Origin: Prorocentrum cordatum
Lineage: Eukaryota; Sar; Dinophyceae; Prorocentrales; Prorocentraceae
Length of the DNA: 64,000 bases
NCBI GenBank assembly: GCA_963575745.1
Contig: CAUYUJ010014556.1
Span: 274,001-338,000, forward strand
Reading direction: 5' to 3'
Below are positions 53,341-64,000 of this stretch, piece after piece (the first letter of the stretch is position 1; the number at the start of each line of letters is the position of its first letter). Below the pieces are notes generated by a model. That model was not told where the DNA came from and made no database searches. It worked only from the letters and a program-made list of their open reading frames with translations. The position numbers and the translations under genes are program-made.

Positions 53341-54470
53341 GGCCTCATCAAATGTGTCGGCACGTGCTTCGGCACATGCCTGGGGTTTCTTTCGCTATTC
53401 CCACGAATGTTAGTGAATCGCCCCATAACAAATCTAACAATTGCCTACAAACTCAGCGGTGCGAAATTGAATTCGAATTTTTCTTGCGATCGCAACCCGC
53501 TTTTTGGCGTCCTGTCGCCCGCTTGGCCTTCCCTCCCCTTGCCCTCCACCGGGCCTTCCCCTCTTCGCCGACCCTCGCAGCCCTCCTCCTGCCTCGCTAA
53601 CGTCGCTGGTGTAGCTAGTGCCGCTGAAGCGCAGCAAGCGGCCCGGGCGGTCGACGACCGGGCGAAGGCGCGCGCGCTGCCCTCGCACCCCTGCTCTCGA
53701 CTCCTCCGCCTCCCCCTTCCCGCACTGCCCGCCGCCGCGTGCGGACTCGCCGACGTCGTCGCCTTCGCCGCCGCCCTCGCGCTCGCCTGCGCCCTCGCCG
53801 GCGGCTCTCCCTGCGCCTTCGCCCCCGCTGTTGCCCGCGCCCTCGCCCTGGCCCGCCGCCATCGCCTGCGCCATCGCCGGTGCCCTCGCCTGCGGCCTCG
53901 CGGACGGCCCCGCCTGCGTGGTCGCCTGCGCCCTCTGCCCGCGCCGGCGGCCTTGCACTCTGCGCCGCCCCCCGGCAGTCGACGGGCGAAGGCGCGCCCC
54001 CCTTCCCGCCTCTGGCCTCCCTGGGTGCCTGCAGGCACGCCTGCAGGCCCTCCCTGCCCCTAAGCGCCCCCTCCCCTTCTGCCTCCAGGCACGCCTGCAG
54101 GCCGTCCCCGCCCAAGGGCACTCCTCCCCCCCGCGGCCTGCAGGCACGCCCACAGGCCGTCCACGCGTACAAGCCTTCCCTGGCCACAAGCATCCGTGCA
54201 CCCCGAGGGCGGCGCCTGCAGGCGCTATCCGTGAGGCCTCTCTGGCTGCGAAGGCCCGTAGGGCCTATAGGTCGGAGACGCTAGCAGAAGGGAGGAGCGC
54301 GGCGTAGAATGTACCCAACGGGTAGGAGTCAACGGGTCTCTTCCTCCTCCCTCCTCTCTCCCTTTTCCCTCCTCCCTCCCCTCTCCCTCTCCTTCTCCTC
54401 CTCCCTCCCGCCATCGCCAGCGCCCTCGCCCTGACACAAGCCGCCGTCGACGCTGCATTCACGCAAAATT
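53341..54470. other. GC-rich region with CCTGCAGG palindromes and CT tract
   Basis: 53,640-54,000 is CGCCCTCGCC-rich. GCAGGCACGCCTGCAGGC and related CCTGCAGG words recur at about 54,030-54,055, 54,086-54,102, 54,138-54,157 and 54,208-54,218. 54,335-54,430 is CT-rich. Long overlapping frames on both strands reflect composition only. Confidence 0.5.
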
Positions 54471-55310
54471 CTACGTTTTTCTACAGGCAGCGAAAATTCG
54501 GCGCAAACATAGATTTACAGGCTGCCTTGTTTCTACGCCCCCTACCCTGCTTTTTGCCCCCTCCTTCTCCCGCTCCCCCCGTCGCCCGTCTCCCAGTGGC
54601 AGCTGGGCTGCCTTGGTTGTCAGCATCTAGGTTCAAGCTGCCTTCAACGATGCGGGGGCCAGATGCCGACTCGCGCTGTAGGGCTGTGGTCGTGAACCAA
54701 CCTCTCCCTCCCGCTCCGCCTGTCCGTTCATTTGGTCTCCTTGCTTGTTGCCCCTGCAACTGCTCTCATCAGTGTCGACTGCGTCGTGGACATGTTCACC
54801 TTCTTCTTCTCCGACGGTATCCAATTGGGCGTACGTTGTGAAACCTCTATCGGCGTCTTGTTCTGTCGGGTTCGGCTTCTGCTGTGCCCTGGGTGACATG
54901 TCGTCGCTAGGTGTAGCGCGGCCCTTTTGGAAGCGCCTAATAACGAGAGAATTGCCAGCAATATCACAACGCGAATCGGCGCTCCCGATTCGAAGCCTGA
55001 AGAACCCCATCCCTTCTCCTCCTCTTTCTCCTCCTCCTGGACTTCCGCGTGCCCTCTGTCTTCGAGGCCAAGCTCCCGTCGGATATGCAGGAGCCGTTCC
55101 AGGGGTCCTTTTGCACCTTTCGCTTGCAGGTTGCGTCCGAGTAATGAAAAGGCGGGATGCTGGCACGCTGACGTAGGGTGGTGGCTATACTAGCGCAGTA
55201 GGCCAGATGTGGTTCCCAACTGGGTTCGTCTCAACCGAAGCCCCGTGCGCCAGTCAGTTCCGTGTTCTGCGAGCTGCATGGGGCTTCTAGGCCCCATGCC
55301 CGGGGCAACC
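54471..55310. other. Unassigned sequence
   Basis: Non-repetitive. No domain was recognised in any frame. Confidence 0.45.
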
Positions 55311-55590
55311 CCTGTGTCTAAGGGGCTCTTCTCACACGAGTGTAGGACTGGAGGGGGCCAGCGATTGGCATGTGGGGCGATCGCCAACGACGACCATCAC
55401 GCACACGAATATGAAAACGTACCTCCAGTGTACATCTATGCTTTTGCAGATCGAAGTGCTCATTTTTACATTTCTCGGTCATCGCCAGCGGCTCCTTGCA
55501 GTGCGCCATAAACATCTTCGACAACTACTTCAACGCATATCACAACACATTCTAACACATGTCTTTTCCTGAATATGTCAGTGAAATTCT
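55311..55590 (+). repeat. ~270-bp dispersed direct repeat, copy 2
   Basis: Second copy of 53,063-53,340, about 2.26 kb downstream in the same orientation; AGGGGCTCTTCTCACACGAG and TTTTCCTGAATATGTCAG mark its ends. Confidence 0.85.
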
Positions 55591-56365
55591 CTTGATCTTA
55601 TCAAGTGTGTGTGTGTGTGTGAGTTGTGTAAAGGGAGATGAACAACGCGACGTGATAACACACGGGCTGACCATCAATTCAGTCAGCTTAGCATACATCA
55701 CGCGCTGGGAATCGGACCTTGCCTCGTTCAACTGTGGGCACAATTAGGTCCGGGAGCGGAACTTGCGCATCAAAGAAACACACGTCTAGGACTCCATAAA
55801 CTCCCTCTCTCTGGCAGCAGCCGGACGTTCGTTATCATGATGTCCCCAAAGATGATGGTGGATCAGCAGTTGATTGAAGGCACGGGCTTTACGAGTAGCA
55901 CGAGACATAGCGGCCATACTGGTATTCGCACGGTCGCGGGCTCGATCAGGGCTACCCTAAATTATGGTGATGATGACATGGTGATTGTGCTGTGCAGGAC
56001 GAGGTGGATAATTTCAACTAATGGCAGCATCAGCACCAGTAGGAGCAGGTGGAAGCAGAGGACGAGCATAGAGGACAAACAAGAGCGAGCAATATGAAGA
56101 CACTGATAAGGACTAGGACCATGATGGTCGGCAGGAGGACGATGGGCAAGAGGATGACGAGGACGAGGAGGCATATAATGATGCTGTTGATGAGGCGGGA
56201 GCACGAGGGCGAGGAGGACGAAGATGGAGTGACCGAGAGATGGGAGGGTTGACGGAATGGGAGGGGGGGGTGGGCGGATGTCGAGGGTGGGAAGGGAGAG
56301 GGTGCTGCCAGGTAAGGATAGGCTTAAGCAAACATGATGCTAGCCAGCGTGGACCCCACACAGTG
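55591..56365. other. Unassigned sequence
   Basis: A short GT run at 55,602-55,622. The rest is mixed, purine-rich after 56,050. No gene was recognised. Confidence 0.45.
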
Positions 56366-57010
56366 GTTTCTAGCATGCTAGGTGATGCAATCTATGTGGT
56401 GCAAGCTATGTGTTGCAAGCTATGTGGTGCAAGCGCTGTGGTGCAAGCTAAGTTGTGTAAATTATGTGGTGCAAGCTACGTGATGCAAGCTATTTGGTGC
56501 GATCTTTGTGGTATACGCTATGTAGTGCAATCCAAGTGGTGCAATCCATGTGGTGCGATCTATATGGTGTGGGCCATGTAGTGCAGTCCAAGTTGTGCAG
56601 GATGTATGCAGTGCAACATCTGTGGAATGAGCTACTTGGTGTAAGATATGTGGTGAAATCTGCGTATGAGGATGCCACTTACTCATCTAGGTGGTGTGGG
56701 CAATTCGATGAAAGTTATGTGATGCAACACATGCTGTCCAATCTACGGGGCGTGAACTATGTAGTGCAATTGATATGGTGCAATTCGCGTGGTGCGATCA
56801 ATGTGGTGTAAGATGTGTTGTGTATTCTAAATGGTGCAAATTATTCAATGGAAGCTATGTGGTATGAGACATGTGGTGCAATGCAAAGCAATGCAAAACA
56901 CTGCGAATCAATGCAAACTGCTGCAAACCAATGCACGCGATTGCAATGCAATGCAATGCGACCGCCATGCGATTGCAATGCTATGCGATTGCGCTACGAT
57001 TGCAATGCAA
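56366..57010 (+). repeat. 15-bp minisatellite (TGTGGTGCAAGCTA) turning into ATGCAA repeats
   Basis: From 56,380 to about 56,870 units of about 15 bp (GTGGTGCAAGCTATG) repeat with decay. From 56,878 to 57,010 they give way to AATGCAAAGCAATGCAA and GCGATTGCAATGC words. The same GTGGTGCAA word accompanies repeat F at 11,690 and 16,550. Confidence 0.9.
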
Positions 57011-57294
57011 TGCGGCGACGAGGCAGCGGCGACGGGCGGCGGCGAGGCGGCGACGGGGCGACGGCAAGCAGGTCAGGGCGACACACCAGCCCAGTTCATC
57101 AAAGCCGAGTGAGGTCCCCTGAGTGCAAACACTGTTTGGGGAAAAAGGGAAGGGCGGGGAGGGAGAGAGAGAGAGAGAAGTGGAGGGGTGGGGGGCGGGG
57201 AAGGGAGAGGGTGGAAGGGCAGCGGAAGACGGGTGCATGACGAGGAGCGGAGAGGAATGGAGGGCGGGGGAGGGATAGGGATGGGGGGGGCAAG
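57011..57294. other. GC-rich spacer and GGGA tract
   Basis: GGCGACGGGCGGCGGCG near 57,030, then GAGAGAGAGAG and GGGAGGG-rich purines at 57,145-57,290. Confidence 0.6.
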
Positions 57295-57555
57295 TCGTCT
57301 TCGCCAGCAATTGTCTTCGCCGCGGGCGTTTTCGCCCGTCAGTCTTCGCCGAATCGTCTTCGCCTGGTCGACTTCGATTAATCATCTTCGGCGCGGTCGT
57401 CGTCGCCGGCAGATGCTTTCGCCGGGTCGACTTCGCCCCGTCGTCCTCGCTCGGTCGTTTTCGCCAACCGTCTGCCCGATCGCTTTGTTGTCCCGCCGCC
57501 CCACCCGCCCGTTCGTGTCCGTTCGCCCGACCCAAACGTTGGGATCCGCCCGCTC
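57295..57555 (+). repeat. Degenerate GTCTTCGCC repeat
   Basis: TCGTCTTCGCC, CGTTTTCGCC and CGACTTCGCC variants every 15-25 bp for ~250 bp. Confidence 0.8.
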
Positions 57556-58300
57556 GCTTGCTTGCAAGCACACCCGCCAGCGAAGACGACCGCACGGGGA
57601 CGGGGAAGCAGGAATGGAGCGAAACAGAAGAGAGGCGGACAGAGACAGCGACCAGATAGAAAGCTGCAGCAAGAAGCAGGCGGCAATCGAGTGCAGAAAA
57701 ATGGTGGGCCCTTCGTCCACCAAGCAGCTGCCAGAGCTCCTCGCCGTAAGAGGGCGGGACTCTCCACGAAGACCTTGGTCGCCGATCCAAGGGCCGCGCG
57801 CCGACGGACACAGACGGGCAAGGATGGTCAGCGACGGCGGCGGCGAGCGAGGCCTGCCGACGGGACGCTGGCTCCCAACCGTGCAGCCCACGCCGCAGCT
57901 CGTTCGATGGACGAGCAGCCCTGAACAAGGGCATCGAGCCTGGGGTCTGGAGGACAGCTGGAGTAAGAAATCAGAACCAGGACAAAATCTGACCAGGAGA
58001 AGTCGGGGATCTCTGAGACCTGGCGGTTCTGCAGGATGCATCGGGCTCCGCGGCTGTTCCAGAGCGCTCCAGAACGCTCTGAGGGCATTCTGGAACGCTG
58101 GTCCCCAGACATCCGAGATTTCTCTTTTCACTGCGGGGTCCCCGGAAGCCCCAGTCCTGTCTCCAGGGCCAACTTTGCCTTCTTCTTCCGATCCGACCCT
58201 TGACGGTCCCAGGGCCCGCGGAGCCCCAGACGGCCCAAAATCTCCCGCGCCTTGGTCTTTCCACGACGCGAGCAGGTCTGGGTGTCGGGGATCTCCAGAC
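57556..58300. other. Unassigned sequence
   Basis: 58,060-58,115 has inverted words (CCAGAGCGCTCCAGAACGCT, ATTCTGGAACGCTGG), similar to TCAGAGCGTTCCGGAACGTC at 37,815-37,835, perhaps a small dispersed repeat. No gene was recognised. Confidence 0.45.
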
Positions 58301-58470
58301 CCAGGTCAATCCAGACCCGGGTCAGTGCAGCCTTGCAAGATCCTGCAAGATCCTGCACCCAAACCCGGGTCAGTGCCAAGGATCCCGCACGATCCTGCAG
58401 GATCCTGCACCCAAACCTGCGTCAATGCGACCCTGGCCCTGCAGGATCCTGCAAGATCGGGCGCTCTGGC
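58301..58470 (+). repeat. GATCCTGCA repeat cluster
   Basis: AGATCCTGCA occurs repeatedly between 58,337 and 58,462, with CACCCAAACCCGGGTCAGTG repeated three times at ~40-60 bp intervals. Confidence 0.85.
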
Positions 58471-58790
58471 TGACCCACGCTTGCATTGACCCCCGCCCCA
58501 AGGCTCCCGAGGGTGGGCAAGGGCAGTGAGCCCAGGGTCTCGAGGACAGCTGGCGCCCTCGCCGATCCCGTCGGGCGAGGAGCGCACCCGCCTCGAGCAG
58601 CCGTGCCCACGAGCACCGACCCCAGGCCCGACGTCTCCTGGGGGCACCGGGCGGCACTCTCCGGGCGTGCCCAGCGCGCGCCCCTGCGTCGGCGAGAGAG
58701 CCGTCGCCTGCGGCCTTCCATGCTCAGCATTGCCCTCGACACTCGAGGATCGAGGGGGGAAGCCTTTGCTAAGCCGGCTACCAACTGGGG
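58471..58790. other. Unassigned sequence
   Basis: GC-rich single-copy looking DNA. Confidence 0.45.
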
Positions 58791-59125
58791 AAAGACGCGA
58801 AAAGTGAGAAAAAAAAAGCAAAGTGTAAAAAATGCGAAAAATTCGAAACGTGCGGAAAGTAGAAAAATGCGGAAAGTGCGAAAACACGAAAAGTGCGAAA
58901 AGTAGAGAAGTGCGAAAAGTATGAAAAGTGCGAAAAGGACGAAGAGTAAAACATTGCGAAACAAATGCGAAACTTAGAAAAGTAGAAAAGTGCGATGAGA
59001 AGAAAAAGCCCGAAACGTTGCGAGAAGTCAGAAAGTATAACAGTGCGTCAAGCGCGAAACGTAGAGCAAGACACGCGCGGGGAAGGGCGAACCTCTTAAC
59101 AACGCGAAGCGCGAGAAATAGGAAA
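58791..59125 (+). repeat. AAAGTGCGAA minisatellite
   Basis: GAAAAGTGCGAAAAGTAG-like words repeat at about 10-bp intervals for ~330 bp; unusually A-rich for this window. Confidence 0.9.
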
Positions 59126-59520
59126 AACGCCAAACGCCCGAATGTCCCAACAATTTCTTAAAAGAAGCGCGTGGGAGCGGCAGGAGGGGCAAGATGATGA
59201 GGCGGCCGTTTTCCACTTTTCTGCTTTTCCCACTTCTAATATTGTTGCTTTTCTCGCTTCTCTTCTTCCCCCGCTTTTTAATGATGGTGCATAATTGCTG
59301 TCGTCATCATTATCATCATAATCTTCACAATCACACTTATCATCAGCTTCATCACTCATCGCGCCGTGACCAGCATCATCGCTTACCACTGTGCCATGAC
59401 CATCGCCATCATCACCCTCGTCACCATCATCACTGTCATCGACAACATCGGATTCAACATCGCCGCCACCACACACCACACACACACTCACCCACTCATT
59501 CGCTCACACACGCGCAGTCA
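59126..59520. repeat. CAT/CA microsatellite region
   Basis: CATCATTATCATCATAATC and CATCACCCTCGTCACCATCA repeats around 59,300-59,475, then ACACACACTCACCCACTC. Confidence 0.85.
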
Positions 59521-59965
59521 TCTTGGAGAGGTCTCGAGCGGGAGCTTCGTCCGTGAGTAAATCGCGAGGACGTCTCAAGCGGGAACTCCTCCCCATGGCG
59601 TCCCCGCCTCATGCTTTTAATCAGTACGGGTCATCCGATCCCTGTAGTTGTCGTCACTTCCGGGCTCCTCGGGCCTGTATTTAGAAGAAGTCTCGAGTGG
59701 GAGCCTCGTTTGTGAGCGAATCGTGAGGAAGTCTCTGGCAGGAGGTCCCCGCCTCGTGTTGTTTTTTACCCGTGCGGGTCATCCGATCCTTGTAACTGTC
59801 GTCAATTTGGGCTCCTCGGGCCTGAAAGCGGAAGCCCCTTCTGTGAGTGCATCGTGACGAAGTCTCTAGCGGGAGCTCCTCCCTATGGGGTCCCCGCCTC
59901 ATATTTTTTCCACGCGCAGGTCATCCGACCCCTGCAACCGTTGTCATTTCTGGGTTCCTCGGGCT
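59521..59965 (+). repeat. ~145-bp tandem repeat, three units
   Basis: GGTCATCCGATCCCTG-type anchors at about 59,628, 59,778 and 59,919. Units also share GTCTCGAGCGGGAGC, GTCCCCGCCTCAT and GGGCTCCTCGGGCCTG. Confidence 0.9.
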
Positions 59966-60098
59966 TGAATCGGGACCCCCCCTCTCCTCTCCCCGAACTC
60001 CGACCTCCCGTTGGGAATCTGACCAACGGCTTGCTCTGGCTTCATCGGCGAACGGCGTCTGAACGGCTTGCTCCGCGCACAGATAGAGACGGAAGAAA
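59966..60098. other. Short spacer
   Basis: Non-repetitive link between the 145-bp repeat and the GGA array. Confidence 0.5.
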
Positions 60099-61480
60099 AG
60101 GATAATGATGAGGAGGAGGATGATGAGGAGGAGGAGAACGAGGACGACGACGAGGACGACGAGGAGAGGACGAGGCGAGATGAGGAGGAGAGAAGAGGAG
60201 GAGGAGGAGGAGGAGGAGGAGGAGGAGGAGGAGGAGGAGGAGGAGGAGGAGGAGAAGGATAAAGAGGACGAGGAGGATAAAGAGGAGGAGGAGGAGGAGG
60301 AGGAGGAGGAGGGTATGAAGGAGGAGGAAGAGGAGGAGGCTAGGAAGTGGCAAGCGGGAGAAGAAGGAGAAGATTGATAATGAGGTGAGGACAGGAGAGG
60401 AGGAGGAGGAGGAGGAGGATGAGGAGGAGGAGGAGGAGGAGGAGGAGAGAGGAGGAGGAGGAGGAGGGGGGGAGGAGGGGAGGGAGATGAGGAGAGTAAG
60501 GAGGAGGAGGAGAGGAGGAGGAGGAGCAGGAGGAGGAGGAGGAGGAGGGAGGAGGAGGCGGAGGAGGAGGAGGAGAGGGGGACGACGATAGATAGGGGAG
60601 GAGGAGGAGGAGGAGGAGGAGTAGGAGGAGGAGGAGGAGGAGGAGGAGGAGGAGGGAGGAGGAGGACGGAGGAGGAGGGAGGGGGACGGACGATGAGGAG
60701 GGGGATGAGGAGGGGTCGAGAGGAGGAGGAGGAGGAGAGGAGGAGGAGGAGGAGGCGAGGAGGAGGAGGAGGAGGAGGAGGAGAGGGACGGGGACGAGGA
60801 GGAGGAGGAGGAATGAATAGGGAGGGGAGGGCGAGGACGAGGATGATGATGATGATAGCTGATGATGATGACGATGATGAAGAGGAGGACGAGACGAGGA
60901 CAAGGACGACGATGACGACGCGATGGCAGAGAGGAGGCGGAGAGGAGGAGGAGGAGGAGGAGGAGGGGAGGAGGAGGAGGAGGAGGAGGAGGAGGAGGAG
61001 GAAGAAGGGCGAGGAGGAGGAGGAGGAGGTGGACGAGGATGAATAGGAGGACGGGCGAGGACGAGGATGATGTGATGATGATGCTGAGGAGAGGAGGAGG
61101 AGGAGAACGAGGACGAGGATCAAGGACGACGAGGAGACGACGAGGCCGAGAGGAGGAGGAGGAGGCGGAGGAACGGAGGAAGGAGGAGGAGGAGGAGGGA
61201 GGAGGAGGAGGAGGAGGAGGAGGAGGAGGAGGAGGAGGAGGAGGAGGAGGGAGGAGGAGGAGGAGGAGGAGGAGGAGGAGGAGGAGGAGGAGGAGGAGGA
61301 GGAGGGGACGAGGAGGAGGAGGACGAGGATGAATAGAAGGGCGAGGAGGATGACAAGGATCAGGAGGACGAGGGGGCGGGCGACGAGGAGGCAGGAGGAG
61401 GAGGAGGAGGAGGCAGGAGGAGGAGGAGGAGGAGGAGGAACAGGCAAGAGAGGCAAGGGAGGAGGAGGGAGGGAGGGAGG
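60099..61480 (+). repeat. GGA purine array, ~1.4 kb
   Basis: GGAGGAGGAG dominates, with GAC, GAT and GGG interruptions and short non-array words (GAATAGGAGGACGGGCGAGG near 61,042). A near-strictly purine strand of this length could form triplex or G-rich structures. Long poly-Glu, poly-Arg, poly-Ser and poly-Pro frames are artefacts. Confidence 0.95.
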
Positions 61481-61850
61481 GAGGGAGGGACTCTCGTGCT
61501 AACAAAGGAGATTACCATGTGGGGCCTACCGTCGGATTAATTCGAATGTTTCATATTGTCATAATTTTCGCACTAGCTGCCGAGCGCGTCCAAAATCCAC
61601 GATCCTCGAACCTCGATCTTCCAAGTGGTTTTCGGGCCATGCGTAGCTTGGGCCTCCGGCCAGAATTCGGGATGGGTCGGGCGCCCTCGAAACCTTTCGA
61701 TGAGGCGCAGCTGCTGGAAAGCATCCGCCTCGTCTGCGATACCGCAGGCGGCGCGCGTTGTGCCCTCGCGTTCTTCGGGTTCGGGCCCCCCACCGTGGAA
61801 CGTAATTCGCTTCGGGCCATGGAGCGCTGGGCATCGGCTGCATGCTCCAT
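61481..61850 (-). pseudogene. Coding-like fragment, unknown (possible mobile-element relic)
   Basis: Minus frames at 61,745-61,575 read ADEADAFQQLRLIERFRGRP and KTTWKIEVRGSWILDALGS, protein-like and unlike nearby low-complexity frames. The DAFQQLRL segment also appears at 20,762-20,800 on the plus strand. Recurrence suggests a repeated coding element. No family could be named, and the frame breaks just upstream. Confidence 0.35.
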
Positions 61851-62230
61851 CTCCTCTCCCAGTTCCCCCTTCAGCCCCTTGCTGTCGCCTCCCCGCTCCC
61901 CCTCCTTTCCCCCTCCCCTCCTTGTTTCCCTTCCCCGCCTCCCTCCACTTTGCTCCTGTCCCCATTCCCTGCATGCCCCCGCCAACCTCCACACTCCTCC
62001 CGCCCCTCCCCATTACATTCCAATCCTCCTCGCCCCTCCGCCCTCCTCCCCACATTTCCCCGCAGCTCCCCGCTTCTCTCCATTCCCCGCCCTCCCGTCG
62101 CCCTCCATCCTCATCTTCGTCCCCCTCGTCCTGCTAGTCCTCTGCCGCCGTGCCCCTCTCCCTGTTGCTCCTCCCGCTCCCCCTGCTCCTGTTAAGGCGA
62201 CGTTCCCCTTCCTTCGCCCCCCGTCCTCCT
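61851..62230 (+). repeat. Pyrimidine-rich tract
   Basis: CCTCCCCGCTCCCCCTCC-type sequence, ~85-90% C/T, degenerate with no fixed unit. Confidence 0.8.
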
Positions 62231-62360
62231 TGGCAACCTTTTTTGTGAGGCGTGGGGGTATGCCGGTATCTACTGGCCTTCGGCCCATCCCGCCGCCGCA
62301 CTTTCTTTTGTGGACCAGGAGGCCCCTTGGACAGACGATGTGCCCCAAATTGTGCCAATA

Positions 62361-62460
62361 NNNNNNNNNNNNNNNNNNNNNNNNNNNNNNNNNNNNNNNN
62401 NNNNNNNNNNNNNNNNNNNNNNNNNNNNNNNNNNNNNNNNNNNNNNNNNNNNNNNNNNNN
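62361..62460. other. Assembly gap, 100 N
   Basis: Exactly 100 N, the usual placeholder for an unsized scaffold join; frames crossing it are meaningless. Pyrimidine-rich DNA lies on both sides. Confidence 0.99.
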
Positions 62461-62499
62461 CTGGCGCGCCTGGAAGACAATCGTTGCGTCCCCCAGCAA

Positions 62500-62800
62500 A
62501 AATCCCCCCACCCCCCCTCCCTCCCTCCCCGCCAGCCTCCGCCGTCCCTCCCTCCCTCCCTCTGCCCCCCGCCCTCCCCCCCCTCCCCTTGGCTCCCTCT
62601 CTCCTTCGTTTTTTTGGGCCCTCCTGCTGTCCTTCGCGCCTCCGGCCCTCCCTCCCCCGCCCTCGTCGTCCCCTGTCCCTCACCATCCCCCCTGTCCCCC
62701 TCAGCGTTACCCCGCCGAACACGTCCTCCTTGCCTTCCTCGCTGCCAGCCAGGCGACCACCCAGGATCTTCCTCCTCCTCCTCCCCCCCCCCCTCAATTT
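62500..62800 (+). repeat. Pyrimidine-rich tract after the gap
   Basis: CCCTCCCTCCCTCCC-like DNA, similar to 61,851-62,230; the gap may sit inside a single longer tract. Confidence 0.8.
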
Positions 62801-64000
62801 GGCTCCTGGTTCCCAAGTGGCTGCGTGGTCGTGCAGACGAAGCCTCCCCCCCCAGGGCCGGTCGGGCCTAGAGGGTTGATCAAACTAGGGCCAGGTGACT
62901 ACCGCTCCAGGGGCCACCGGCGGTGTGGTTGAAGTTATAAGGGACGGCGGACACACGAGGGGAGGAGGGAAACGAAAGGAGAAACATCAAAGTCCCGATG
63001 AAGGAAAGGAAGGAGGGGACACAAACTAGTGGCGGCAGCAGTGTGGGAAAGGTGGGAAACTCGTGGGCCTTGTTTGGGTCCCCCCTCCTTTGGGTCTACT
63101 GGCCCTGTTGGGCCAGCGCACTGGAGGGTGCCCTGGGCCCCCCCGTTCTGAGGTGGCCACACTGGTCAGCCCTGAGGCGTGGGCGGCGTGGGCAGGTGAA
63201 GTGGCGCGCAACAGAGCGTGGGAGGTTCATGAGCTATGTGGAAAGGTCGAGAGGTTGAAACAGGTGCAGCGGCGTTAGGCAAGGTCGAAACAGGCGCAGC
63301 GGCGATAGTGGGCGGCGGCGTGCCCGACCCACGTGCGCCACAGTAGAAGGCGCAGGGGCCTCTCCATCTGCTCATAGAAATCCTCCACAGGCGTCTCCGA
63401 GGCCACGACGGGATCCCTCGCCTGCAAGCAGACGTGGGGTTCCCAGAGCGTTGGCCTCGGGGCCGCCTTTGGGTTTCTGACCGAGCGTGATGGAAGTTTG
63501 CGCCTTCACTGCGCCTTCACTGCGGTGGTGGGGTGCCGCACTCGCTCGGGGGTGTGGCTGGCCACTCTGGCCAGAGTGGAAGGCAGAAGGGCCCCTCCCC
63601 CTGCGCATGGAATATCCTACGAAGCGCCCCCCCATCCCCGTGACTGGCACCCTCCCCATGCAAAGCAAGAGTAGGGTACCCAGATTGCGGAGGCGGGGGG
63701 CTGCGTGGTGGATTTCCACCGTGCGTGGGGGAGGTTTATGCCTTCCGTGGTGGTCGCACGGCTTTGTTGGTGCGTGCCCGTCCCGAACCCGTGATGACCT
63801 CAGCCCCCCCCGCCACAGACCAGGCGCGCCAAGATCGCAGCTGCTGTGATCTGGTAACACAACTGGTTGCAATGCAGATGACGGACGTGAAGAGTGGTAG
63901 TGCGCAGACTTCGAAGTGTGCAACAAATTGTAAAGGTCAAATGTCTTGTGGCCGTCTGTGCTGTGGCCGCGGCCACCCTGGCCCTTGCCCGGACGGCCAG
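62801..64000. other. Unassigned sequence
   Basis: GC-rich DNA with a small duplication (GAAACAGGTGCAGCGGCG at 63,256 and GAAACAGGCGCAGCGGCG at 63,288) and GCCTTCACTGC twice near 63,503. No gene recognised. Confidence 0.45.

Noticed and set aside
57188-58489. 433-codon plus-strand frame
   Set aside because: It spans the GTCTTCGCC and GATCCTGCA repeats and changes character with each; no domain, and the minus strand is equally open.
60099-61480. ~500-residue Ser/Pro/Leu or Glu/Arg frames
   Set aside because: Products of the GGA purine array on either strand, with no non-repetitive domain.
61519-62871. 450-codon plus-strand frame crossing the N gap
   Set aside because: It includes 34 unknown codons from an unsized gap and long Pro/Ser low-complexity DNA; the protein-like part is on the other strand.

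Overview
The window looks like a gene-poor, repeat-saturated piece of a dinoflagellate nuclear genome. The best evidence is a pair of tandem relicts of the dinoflagellate trans-spliced leader (41,655-41,684, minus strand) just upstream of an intronless gene. Supporting evidence is a GC...AG intron in a Pif1-like helicase fragment, two degenerate non-LTR retrotransposons, and very large simple-sequence arrays. High GC outside the arrays suggests a GC-rich lineage such as Prorocentrum, but that is a guess. No rRNA, tRNA, CRISPR array or bacterial operon was recognised. Most long open frames are translations of trinucleotide arrays or of minisatellites whose period is a multiple of three, and are not genes.

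Layout. 0-2.5 kb: a short tandem repeat and copy 1 of a CCAAGAGG-type repeat. 2.5-11.7 kb: a composite repeat block with two ~1.56-kb tandem copies carrying GAC arrays, ~295-bp tandem units, a 90-bp and a ~112-bp minisatellite, and a fragment of a Pif1/RecD-like helicase gene (8.45-9.27 kb). Three copies of an unusual element with short inverted ends and a CTTAG-satellite core lie at 5.4, 12.0 and 44.5 kb; the first is inserted in one copy of the 1.56-kb duplication, so the other copy shows the empty site. 12.7-22.8 kb: microsatellites, copy 2 of the CCAAGAGG repeat, two small foldback/MITE-like elements (18.37 and 19.79 kb) and an 84-bp tandem repeat. 22.8-33.1 kb: retrotransposon territory on the minus strand (element A 23.7-26.1 kb, element B 28.9-33.1 kb), split by an inverted 83-bp repeat array. 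33-40 kb: microsatellites and coding-like scraps.

40.3-41.7 kb: the one convincing protein-coding gene, an intronless retrogene of unknown function whose frame is broken by a 22-bp insertion with 8-bp direct repeats. 41.7-44.5 kb: a higher-order GAT/GGA array and a GGGCCC palindrome array. 46.3-49.0 kb: an inverted version of the 6-11.7 kb composite block. 49-64 kb: GC-rich unassigned DNA, several minisatellites, a 1.4-kb GGA array and a 100-N scaffold gap at 62,361-62,460.

No pathway or operon can be reconstructed. The window mainly records repeat expansion, insertion of several element types into microsatellites and duplications, and recycling of mRNA into the genome.
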